Assembly (NCBI GenBank): GCA_018432935.1
Contig: JAHDSF010000006.1
Span: 434,001 to 498,000, forward strand
Direction: 5' to 3'
DNA: 64,000 nt
Origin: Rhodospirillales bacterium
Lineage (GTDB): Bacteria; Pseudomonadota; Alphaproteobacteria; Rhodospirillales; Shumkoniaceae
Shown here: positions 48,379-54,339 of the stretch, piece by piece
Numbering within the stretch: position 1 is the first letter of the stretch
How the letters are laid out: each line of letters opens with the position of its first letter
Program-made: the position numbers and the translations under genes
Notes under the pieces: model-generated
What the model was told of the DNA's origin: nothing
Database searches by the model: none
What the model saw: the letters and a program-made list of their open reading frames with translations, nothing else

Positions 48379-48443
48379 CAGGCTTCTGCCTCACGTTGAG
48401 ATCGCTCCCTCCGGTTTTCCCTTGTTCTCGGGAGGGTGGGGAT

Positions 48444-48465
48444 GGCCCCCGATTGCTCGGGGGCC
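48444..48465 (-). terminator. Hairpin between flp and cpaA (possible attenuator)
   Basis: A 9-bp GC-rich stem (48444-48452 with 48457-48465) with a 4-nt loop lies downstream of the flp stop. No T-run follows on the minus strand, so partial termination or mRNA stabilisation is more likely than a full stop. It would help keep pilin mRNA more abundant than machine mRNA. Confidence 0.5.
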
Positions 48466-48502
48466 GGTTTCCCCATCCCATCACAGCGATCGGACGTCGC
48501 GC

Positions 48503-48694
48503 TTAGTCACTGCTGGCGGCCGAGGTCGCGGCCTGGGTGAGCTTCTGCTGCACGACCCCGAAGATCTGGATCAGCGAGTCGCCCATGAGGCCCAGGGCGC
48601 CGATGGCGGCCACGGAGACCAGGCCGGCAATCAGGCCGTACTCGATGGCGGTGGCGCCGGACTCGTCGCGGAGGAAAGACTTGATGAACGACAT
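48503..48694 (-). CDS. flp: Flp/Fap-type major pilin
   Basis: A 63-aa prepilin. The short leader ends at Gly in RDESG, and the mature protein begins ATAIEYGLIAGLVSVAAIGALGLMG, with the Flp Glu-Tyr pair at positions 5-6 after cleavage. The start is the ATG at 48694 with AGGAGCTC upstream; the 16-codon longer open frame has no support. It is the first gene of the cpa/tad operon and is separated from divergent tadG by an AT-rich region. Confidence 0.95.
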   Translation of the reverse strand: MSFIKSFLRDESGATAIEYGLIAGLVSVAAIGALGLMGDSLIQIFGVVQQKLTQAATSAASSD

Positions 48695-48788
48695 GTGAAG
48701 AGCTCCTGTTGGGATCGGGAACGGAAACGCATTGTTAACCATTCCACGCTACAGACGAACAGTCAAAACTTTAATACGCGGCTGTATT

Positions 48789-48817
48789 TTGACCGTCATA
48801 TACTAAAAGCATACTAT
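48789..48817 (+). promoter_or_regulatory. Promoter of tadG
   Basis: TTGACC (48789-48794) and TACTAT (48812-48817) with a 17-nt spacer are close to the sigma-70 consensus. They lie in an AT-rich stretch (about 48740-48910) that stands out from the GC-rich surroundings and separates flp and tadG. The leader would be about 125 nt. Confidence 0.55.
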
Positions 48818-48949
48818 AGTTTTCTCCTAATTTTAGGGAAAATGCGTAAAATTTTAGGAAACCATAGGCCTGAATTTCCGATTCGTTCCGATGCTTCTCC
48901 TCGGATATCCTTATCCTAGGTCCATCCGCCCTTTATCCGGAGAAGCGCA

Positions 48950-50419
48950 ATGCGCTCTTGGCGCGCAAGGATGGCAGTACGGTCTCGGCGATTGGCGGCG
49001 CGGCTGATCCGCGATCGCCGCGGCGCCGCGGCGGTTCTGCTCGCCCTGGCGGCGGCGCCGCTGGTCATCGCCGTGGGAATCGGGGTCGACGTCGCCCGCG
49101 GCTACATGGTGAAGTCGCGGCTGTCCTCGGCGCTTGACGCCGCCGCCCTTGCCGGCGGCCGGTCGTTCTTCCTGCCCACTCGCGATGCCGACATCCAGAT
49201 GTATTTCGATGCCAATTTCCCGGCCGGGTACATGGATGCGCAAGCAACCGACCCGAAGATCGTCGTCGATGAGGAAGAGGAGACGGTGCGCCTCGAGAGC
49301 ACCGCGACCGTCCCCACCACCTTCATGCGGGTGGGCGGCTTCGAGACCATGGACGTGCGCGCCTTCGTCGAGGTGAAGCGCCAGCTCACCGCCATCGACC
49401 TGGTGCTGTCGATCGACATCTCCGGCTCGATGGCCTCCTCGATGTCCTCGGGAGGAACCCGCATCTCGGCCGCCCGCACGGCGGCGACCGAGCTCGTCAA
49501 CATCCTGTTCGGCAACGACGCGACAAAGGAGTTCCTCAAGATCGGCCTGGTGCCGTGGAGTTCGAAGGTCAAGGTCTGGACCAACGGCTCTACCTATGAC
49601 AGTTCCGCCACCACCAACACGACCGTGCCGTCCTTCACCAATCCGGTCACGGGGACCTCGCAGACCCGGGTCTACTACGCCAACAACTCGCCGGTACCGT
49701 TGCTGAGCGCGCCGCCCTCCAACTGGAAAGGCTGCACCTACGACCGGTTCCTCAAAGACAGCGTCGACAACGACGGCGACATCTGGGACATCGCCGGCAC
49801 CATCGGCAACAAGGCCTGGATGGCCTGGGAGCCGGTCGGGCCCGAAGGCGAGCCGACTTCCAGCAGCTACACACGGTGCAGCTCGGCGATCGGCTACAAC
49901 GAGTGCATCGCCTGCCCGAACCACGGCATCACGCCGCTTCAGAACGCCAAGCAGACGATTCTCGACGCCATCGACGACCTGCAGAGCCCGACCGGCAACA
50001 CCAACATCCCGGGCGGACTCGGCTGGGCATGGCGGGTCCTGAGCAAGGAGGTCCCCTTCGACCAGGCCGGGCCGGACGATCCGCAGCGTCGCAAGACCAA
50101 GGCGATCGTCCTTCTCACCGACGGCGAGAACGTCGGCGGCAGCGGCGACGGCTACAAGGGCGTGTTCGGCACCGGCTCGGCCGCCCAGGACGAGATGGAC
50201 GCACGTCTGCGCCTGCTCGCCACCAACATCAAGAGCACGGGCGTGGTGATCTACGTCGTCCAGTTCGCAAACGCCGGCACCGAGCTGCAGACGCTGCTGA
50301 AGAGCGTGGCGAGCGCCCAGAATGCTCCCTACTACCACTACGCGCCCGACGCCGCGACCCTGCAGCAGGTGTTCCGCGAGGTTGCCAACCACGTCTCCGA
50401 GCTGCGGCTGTCGCAGTAG
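48950..50419 (+). CDS. tadG: TadG-like pilus protein with von Willebrand A domain
   Basis: A 489-aa protein. A Tad-type N-terminal hydrophobic segment (DRRGAAAVLLALAAAPLVIAVGIGVDVARGYMVKSRLSSALDAAALAGG) is followed by a von Willebrand factor A domain with the MIDAS motif DISGSMASS near residue 155, and LLTDGENVGG further on. Four or more cysteines (CTYDRFL, TRCSSAIGYNECIACPN) may form disulfides in the periplasm. TadG-type minor pilin-like proteins may prime or tip the pilus, and the VWA domain suggests adhesion or Ca2+/Mg2+-dependent binding. It is divergent from flp and convergent with the TadE/TadF-like pair. ATG 48950 or 48971 could be the start. Confidence 0.88.
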   Translation: MRSWRARMAVRSRRLAARLIRDRRGAAAVLLALAAAPLVIAVGIGVDVARGYMVKSRLSSALDAAALAGGRSFFLPTRDADIQMYFDANFPAGYMDAQATDPKIVVDEEEETVRLESTATVPTTFMRVGGFETMDVRAFVEVKRQLTAIDLVLSIDISGSMASSMSSGGTRISAARTAATELVNILFGNDATKEFLKIGLVPWSSKVKVWTNGSTYDSSATTNTTVPSFTNPVTGTSQTRVYYANNSPVPLLSAPPSNWKGCTYDRFLKDSVDNDGDIWDIAGTIGNKAWMAWEPVGPEGEPTSSSYTRCSSAIGYNECIACPNHGITPLQNAKQTILDAIDDLQSPTGNTNIPGGLGWAWRVLSKEVPFDQAGPDDPQRRKTKAIVLLTDGENVGGSGDGYKGVFGTGSAAQDEMDARLRLLATNIKSTGVVIYVVQFANAGTELQTLLKSVASAQNAPYYHYAPDAATLQQVFREVANHVSELRLSQ

Positions 50420-50533
50420 GGAAGTTCCCGCCCGACATCGGCGGCCGCGCAGCCTCCTCCGGAGCTCGTTGCGGATGATGGCTGACCTCATGGCGCGCCA
50501 GGCTTGCCATCAGGTCCCGTTACGCGGCCGGTA

Positions 50534-51103
50534 TCAGCCCGCTTCGATGCTGTCGAGATTCGAGAACCGCGGCCGAAAGATGGCGCGTCGGTAGAGGGTG
50601 GCGGCGGAGAAGACGTCGGGCAGGAACATCGGCTCGAACTCGAAAAAGACCTCGGCGCCCAGGGCCGTCTCTCCCTGCCGCACCACCATGCCCTCGGGCA
50701 GGGTGGCGGTGCTGCCGGCGGTGCCGAAGGTGCTGCCGTTGGCGGCGCCGCCCCACGAGCGTTGCCAGGCGATCGTCGCCGTGCCGGACGGGTTGTTGAT
50801 GGCGGTGACCAGGACCTGGATGCTGCTGCCGTCGACGGAGAACGGCTCCATCACGTGGTAGGTGATCTTGAAGAGGTCGGCGATGTCCGATTCCTTCAGG
50901 CGTTCGGCCTGGGATACGAGGTCGGCGATGGTGGCGGCGGTGCGCTCGCTCTTCTGCGCCGCCAGCACGTAACGGGTCGCGTCGACGCCGCCCAGGATCA
51001 GAGTGACGAAGATGGGCGTCGCCACGGCCATCTCGACGCATGCCATCCCCTTGCGGCAGCTGCCGAGGCGACGGAGCAGGACGGACAGGCGGCGGAGCAT
51101 CAT
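50534..51103 (-). CDS. TadE/TadF-like pseudopilin
   Basis: A 189-aa protein with an N-terminal pseudopilin helix (GSCRKGMACVEMAVATPIFVTLILGGVDATRYVLAAQKSERTAATIADLVSQ). The CVEMAV Glu at the helix start matches TadE/F prepilin-like proteins cleaved by CpaA. The remainder is periplasmic beta-rich sequence ending FEPMFLPDVFSAATLYRRAIFRPRFSNLDSIEAG. The start is the ATG at 51103, overlapping the tadE stop (ATGA). With TadE it probably forms a minor pilin complex. The TadF assignment is by order and size only. Confidence 0.8.
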   Translation of the reverse strand: MMLRRLSVLLRRLGSCRKGMACVEMAVATPIFVTLILGGVDATRYVLAAQKSERTAATIADLVSQAERLKESDIADLFKITYHVMEPFSVDGSSIQVLVTAINNPSGTATIAWQRSWGGAANGSTFGTAGSTATLPEGMVVRQGETALGAEVFFEFEPMFLPDVFSAATLYRRAIFRPRFSNLDSIEAG

Positions 51104-51690
51104 GGAGTGGTTCCCCACGGCTCGTTGCGGACCGCGACCGAAGCGGAGATCGGGATCTTGCCGTCCTTGCCGATGAAGCCGGCGGTGAACGGGGTCAGCA
51201 GCTCCCAATTGTAGCGGATGCGATAGAGCACGATGTCGCCGGATCCACCGACCCCGGGGACACCGACGTCAGCGTCGCGTACTCCGTTGCTGTTGCTGTC
51301 GGTGAAGGTCTCGCCATCGTCGTAGGCGCCGTTCGCGTTGCCGTCGACGTACGTCTCGCCGGTGCCGATCGCGCCGAAGTTGGGATAGACCAGGGTATCG
51401 ACTTGGATCTTGGTCATATCCACCAAGCCGATCGTGCGGTCCTCGATGATCGCGAGGATGGCGTCCGCGCGGGACATGCCCTCCTCGGTCCGGCCGGTGA
51501 TGCCGTAGCGCGACGCCTCGCGCACGCTCGCCTCGAGCAGCGACATCACGAAGAAGGCCATGCCGAGCTCGAGGATTCCCATCAGCAGGACGACCAGGAT
51601 CGGCGTCACCAGGGCGAACTCGATGAGCACGGAGCCCCGTTCGCCGAGGCGCCGCCGCCACGTCTTCTGGGCTGGCGAGCGGATGGACAC
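51100..51690 (-). CDS. tadE: TadE-like pseudopilin with two Ca2+-binding-type loops
   Basis: A 196-aa minor pilin. The TadE helix is GERGSVLIEFALVTPILVVLLMGILELGMAFFVMSLLEASVREASRYG. After about residue 110 come two EF-hand/thrombospondin-type loops, D116-x-N-x-N-G-x-x-D-D-G-E127 and D131-x-N-x-N-G-x-x-D139, with ligands at the expected 1-3-5-9-12 spacing in the first. This is uncommon for a pseudopilin and suggests Ca2+-dependent folding or adhesion. The start is probably the GTG at 51690 (GGAGG upstream); a GTG at 51717 is possible. It overlaps the TadF-like gene by 4 nt. Confidence 0.85.
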   Translation of the reverse strand: MSIRSPAQKTWRRRLGERGSVLIEFALVTPILVVLLMGILELGMAFFVMSLLEASVREASRYGITGRTEEGMSRADAILAIIEDRTIGLVDMTKIQVDTLVYPNFGAIGTGETYVDGNANGAYDDGETFTDSNSNGVRDADVGVPGVGGSGDIVLYRIRYNWELLTPFTAGFIGKDGKIPISASVAVRNEPWGTTP

Positions 51691-51802
51691 GCATCCTCCA
51701 CGGACACACCAAGTCACGATGATGGTACGACCGCGCCCGCGGCGAGCCGAATCTTTGATTCACCAGCGTTTTTCCGGTGAATGCGCGGAAGAATTGGCTA
51801 AA

Positions 51803-52759
51803 ATGCCGCGCATGACGATCGCTGCGGATCCGTGTCCCGTCGGCCTGCGCGGCATCGTGCCGGCCATGAACACTCCGTTCGACGCCGACGGAGCCGTCGA
51901 CCTCGCCGGCGTGCGGCGCTGCACCCGCTTCCTGATCGCCGCCGGATGCGCCGGGGCCCTGGTTCCCGCGGTGGCGGCCGAGGTGGGCTCGCTGTCCGTG
52001 GACGAGCGCCGTGCCATCGTCGCCGCGGTGCTGGAAGAGGCGGCAGGCCGGCTGCCGGTGATCGTAGGGCTCAGCGGGCTCGAGCCTGCGGCCAGGCTTG
52101 CCACGGCGCGGGCCGCGGACCGCGAAGGCGCCGCGGGCGTGCTCTACAACCCGCCGCCGGAAGAGCGGGGGGCGGCGCTGGAGACGGCGCTGGCCGGGAT
52201 CGCGGAGACGGGGGTGCCGCTGATCATGCTGCAGGACCTCGACTGGACCGGGGCGGGCATTCCGTTCGACCAGATCGTCCGCCTGTTCGAGCGCATTCCC
52301 GCCTTTCGCGCGCTCAAGGTGGAGGTGGTGCCGGCCGGCCCCAAGTACCGCGCGGTGCTGGAGGCGACCGCAGGGCGGATGCACACCAGCGGTGGCTGGG
52401 CGGCGGGGCAGATGATCGAGGCGCTGCAGTACGGCGTCCACGCCTTCATGCCGACCGCGATGGAGCCCCTCTACGTGCGGGTGTTCTCGCTGTTCCGCGG
52501 CGGCGATGTGGCGGCCGCCCGCGCCCTGTTCGAGCGGATGCTGCCGGCGCTCGCGTTCGCCAACCAGCACGTCAACGTCAGCATCCGCTTCCTCAAGATG
52601 CTGCGGGTGGCGGAGGGCGTGTTCGCCACCGCTCGGTGCCGCCCGCCGGTGCCCGCGTTCGACGCCGTGCAGTCAGCCGAGGCCGAGCACCTGATCCGCC
52701 GCATCGTCGCGGAGGAGGAGGTTTCTGGCCGCTTGCCGGGCGGGACGCCGGCACGGTAG
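51803..52759 (+). CDS. DHDPS/NAL-family aldolase-like protein, atypical
   Basis: A 318-aa class I aldolase-type TIM barrel. The overall fold signals are present (GIVPAMNTPFDADGAVDLAGVRRCTRFLIAAGCAGALVP, LPVIVGLSG, AAGVLYNPPPEE), and the Schiff-base lysine is K172 in RALKVEVV. By alignment from memory with DapA, the catalytic Tyr (LYNVPSRTG) corresponds to L143 in IMLQDLDWTG, and the GTTGE motif is replaced by VAAEVGS. So it probably is not a dihydrodipicolinate synthase, and another 2-keto-acid aldolase or dehydratase role is likely. ATG 51803 or 51812 could be the start. It is divergent from tadE. Confidence 0.82.
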   Translation: MPRMTIAADPCPVGLRGIVPAMNTPFDADGAVDLAGVRRCTRFLIAAGCAGALVPAVAAEVGSLSVDERRAIVAAVLEEAAGRLPVIVGLSGLEPAARLATARAADREGAAGVLYNPPPEERGAALETALAGIAETGVPLIMLQDLDWTGAGIPFDQIVRLFERIPAFRALKVEVVPAGPKYRAVLEATAGRMHTSGGWAAGQMIEALQYGVHAFMPTAMEPLYVRVFSLFRGGDVAAARALFERMLPALAFANQHVNVSIRFLKMLRVAEGVFATARCRPPVPAFDAVQSAEAEHLIRRIVAEEEVSGRLPGGTPAR

Positions 52760-52771
52760 GCTCGCCCGCAC

Positions 52772-52812
52772 GCGGGCGTGGTGGAACTGGCAGACACAAG
52801 GGACTTAAAATC
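52772..52812 (+). pseudogene. 5' half of a split tRNA-Leu(UAA)
   Basis: Acceptor strand GCGGGCG (52772-52778), D-arm GTGGTGGAACTGGCAGAC, and the anticodon arm up to CTTAAAATC (ending 52812). No variable arm, T-arm or 3' end follows. The missing half lies at 54245-54296: its acceptor strand CGCCCGC pairs perfectly with this one. Joining 52772-52812 to 54252-54296 gives an 86-nt class II tRNA-Leu with anticodon UAA. The gene as it stands cannot give a normal tRNA. Confidence 0.92.
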
Positions 52813-52870
52813 GTAGGTATAAGCCATTGATTTTAAAAGATTTTTTTCGAATTCGGTTTGGGCAACTTTG

Positions 52871-52900
52871 GCACAGTCGAGCACAGTCGAGCACAGTCGA
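52871..52900 (+). repeat. Three exact tandem copies of a 10-mer
   Basis: GCACAGTCGA is repeated three times without mismatch at the left end of the element. The core GCACAG recurs three times, in the same orientation, near the right end (54134-54201). This could be a binding array for a recombinase or replication protein, or a promoter-proximal operator of the tRNA gene. Confidence 0.8.
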
Positions 52901-52947
52901 AAGGCGGTTTGCATATACGATAGAAGGACTTATCCTTCAGTACCAGA

Positions 52948-53247
52948 GCGGACGTGGTGGAATTGGTAGACACAACAGACTTGGACAACGAGTGCCCCAG
53001 GGGAAACGCTGGGAGTAGAACTGCTCAAACTCGGGGAACCCTTAACAGCGCGGCTGATGGCAATCCCGAGCCAAGCCCGTTCAACGGGAAGGTGTAGAGA
53101 CTAGACGAGCAGCACCTAAAGCGGCACAATCGCCAAGGTGAAGGGATAGTCCAGACCACAAACGCACGTCGCGGCGGTGAAAACCGTAGTGGTATGAAAA
53201 TCTGTTGGGCTTTGCCCGTGCGGGTTCGAGTCCCGCCGTCCGCACCA
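52948..53247 (+). tRNA. tRNA-Leu(UAA) interrupted by a group I intron
   Basis: Exon 1 is 52948-52982 and exon 2 is 53197-53247. Acceptor GCGGACG pairs with CGTCCGC (53237-53243), the discriminator is A, and CCA is encoded (53245-53247). The anticodon stem ACAGA pairs with UCUGU around the loop CUUAAAA, giving anticodon UAA. A variable stem GGGC/GCCC and a T-arm with GGTTCGAGTCC are present. The spliced product is 86 nt. The exons differ clearly from the split host tRNA (for example anticodon and variable stems), so this is a foreign gene, not a duplicate. It probably supplies the cell's UUA/UUG-reading leucine tRNA now that the host copy is broken. Confidence 0.94.
52983..53196 (+). ncRNA. 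Group I (IC3-like) self-splicing intron in tRNA-Leu(UAA)
   Basis: 214 nt, inserted between U34 and A35, the same site as in cyanobacterial and chloroplast trnL introns. Paired elements can be drawn: P1 (exon ACUU 52979-52982 with GAGU 52990-52993, giving the U.G pair at the splice site), P2 (52996-53000 with 53009-53013), P3 (53021-53026 with 53107-53112), P4 (53030-53035 with 53065-53070), P6 (53076-53080 with 53084-53088) and P7 (53099-53103 with 53147-53151). The core contains GGCAATCCCGAGCCAA and GAGACTAGACGA, close to the conserved trnL intron core. It ends with G at 53196. No endonuclease gene is inside. Confidence 0.92.
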
Positions 53248-53282
53248 AAACCAGCAAGACAGATACTTGCGAAGGGGGGGCA

Positions 53283-54131
53283 ATGGAACTGGAGCTGGTT
53301 GCAAAGTTTACCGGCGAAGACGCCGATCAGCACAGGCTGCCCGCTTATGAGGGTGCCCAATCCCTGCAAGGAATAGCGCGCGGCTTAGTGCTGATAAGCC
53401 ATTACGTCGCGACAGGAACGATTCGAAAGCGCTATCCATACTCGCCTGACATTCGCGTGTTTATGACTCCCCCACGCAGGGGAAGTATGGAGACGCTCTA
53501 CGAGCTTGTCTCCGTTCCAGGACTACTGACGTTGGGCGGCGCACTTGTACTCAGTGTGACAGGCAATTTGCTCACTGACTTTGTTAAGCGCGTGTTTTCC
53601 AGGACAGTAGGAGAAGACGCGTCTTCTGAAGACGATGCCGATCAAGCAATTGAAGACGCGCGTCCAGGAGACGTGGACGCTCTCGTCGATGCCGTAGAAC
53701 CAGCGATTCGTATGGCGCACACGTCAATCAATGCGGGGGCTGGGAACATAGTCCTGATTAGTGGGCACAACAATGTCGTAAACTTCACCCCGCGAACAAA
53801 GCGATACGTAGAAGACTCTATACGAAGCGACCACTTAGAGAGACTTGATGTCAGTGTAGGTTCGTTTAACGCCAACTCGAAATATGGTAGGGTGTTTGTT
53901 CACGATCTTGGAAAGACAGTTCCGTTCGTCATCGCTAATGAAGCAAATCCGCGCACGATGGCCGTTATATCTTATGGACTCGATTTGTATGTGACTAAAC
54001 TCGGAAAAATACGGCGCTACAAGGATAACATATCCTCTGATATTTCAATAACATTTAGGCGTGTTGTCGCAGTTGATGGGAGAACCAAAATGTTTATCAT
54101 ATACGATGCAATTAAGATTGAAGAAGCATAG
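53283..54131 (+). CDS. Uncharacterised 282-aa cargo protein of the tRNA-Leu element
   Basis: I do not recognise a function. The N-terminal domain (residues 1-75: MELELVAKFTGEDADQHRLP...YEGAQSLQGIARGLVLISHYVATG...RVFMTPPRRGSMETLYEL) recalls a family of uncharacterised bacterial proteins, but only from memory. One hydrophobic helix follows (about 78-97, PGLLTLGGALVLSVTGNLL), then an acidic stretch (about 110-130) and a C-terminal beta-rich domain (VDGRTKMFIIYDAIKIEEA end). It has no recombinase, nuclease or toxin motif I can see. The ATG at 53283 follows a run of G's and lies 36 nt after the tRNA CCA, so cotranscription with the tRNA is likely. GC and codon use are lower than the flanks, especially in the 3' half, which indicates transfer. 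Confidence 0.8.
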   Translation: MELELVAKFTGEDADQHRLPAYEGAQSLQGIARGLVLISHYVATGTIRKRYPYSPDIRVFMTPPRRGSMETLYELVSVPGLLTLGGALVLSVTGNLLTDFVKRVFSRTVGEDASSEDDADQAIEDARPGDVDALVDAVEPAIRMAHTSINAGAGNIVLISGHNNVVNFTPRTKRYVEDSIRSDHLERLDVSVGSFNANSKYGRVFVHDLGKTVPFVIANEANPRTMAVISYGLDLYVTKLGKIRRYKDNISSDISITFRRVVAVDGRTKMFIIYDAIKIEEA

Positions 54132-54133
54132 TG

Positions 54134-54201
54134 CACAGCACCAGATGTTGTTTGCGAAAAGCTCCCGCAATGCTGTTAGAGCAGCACAGTTTTCAGCACA
54201 G
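54134..54201 (+). repeat. GCACAG repeats at the right end of the element
   Basis: GCACAG occurs at 54134-54139, 54184-54189 and 54196-54201, the last two inside CAGCACAG copies 12 nt apart. They are in the same orientation as the GCACAG cores of the left array (52871-52900). Between here and the junction at 54245 there is no gene. Confidence 0.55.
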
Positions 54202-54244
54202 CGAAGCGCGTAACGTGTTGAAGACATTACAGAGTTGAGCAACC

Positions 54245-54296
54245 TAAAATCCCTCGCCCACAAGGCTTACGGGTTCGAGTCCCGTCGCCCGCACCA
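54245..54296 (+). pseudogene. 3' half of the split tRNA-Leu(UAA)
   Basis: Begins with the repeated TAAAATC, then the anticodon 3' stem, a variable arm (CGCCCACAAGGCTTAC), a T-arm with GGTTCGAGTCC, acceptor strand CGCCCGC (54286-54292), A, and encoded CCA (54294-54296). It has no 5' half of its own; its partner is 52772-52812. Confidence 0.92.
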
Positions 54297-54339
54297 GAAC
54301 CCTGTTCCCGGAGGAAGCGCGGGCAAGGATGCGCAGACG

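Larger units (their letters stand above)
52813..54244 (+). mobile_element. 1.4-kb element inserted in the anticodon loop of tRNA-Leu(UAA), carrying a replacement tRNA
   Basis: The sequence between the two tRNA-Leu halves is 1,432 bp and is bounded by a 7-bp direct repeat TAAAATC (52806-52812 and 54245-54251), consistent with a target duplication or recombination core. It contains a complete intron-bearing tRNA-Leu(UAA) gene, one 282-aa gene, and GCACAG-type repeats near both ends. An 8-bp inverted repeat (TTAAAATC at 52805-52812, GATTTTAA at 52829-52836) sits at the left junction. Coding and flanking GC drop well below the chromosome. No integrase or transposase is encoded inside, so mobilisation would be in trans, or the single protein has an unrecognised role. 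Confidence 0.85.

Noticed and set aside
52772-52850. Intact tRNA-Leu at 52772
   Set aside because: Only the 5' half is present. After CTTAAAATC the sequence has no variable arm, T-arm or acceptor 3' strand; the matching half lies at 54245-54296.
52871-52900. Short CRISPR-like array
   Set aside because: The 10-mers are directly abutting with no spacers, only three copies, and no cas genes are near.
52813-54244. The whole 1.4-kb insert as one giant intron of the split tRNA-Leu
   Set aside because: Exon sequence TAAAATC is present at both junctions, which a group I intron at U34|A35 would not leave, and the insert contains a second complete tRNA. The real group I core is confined to 52983-53196.
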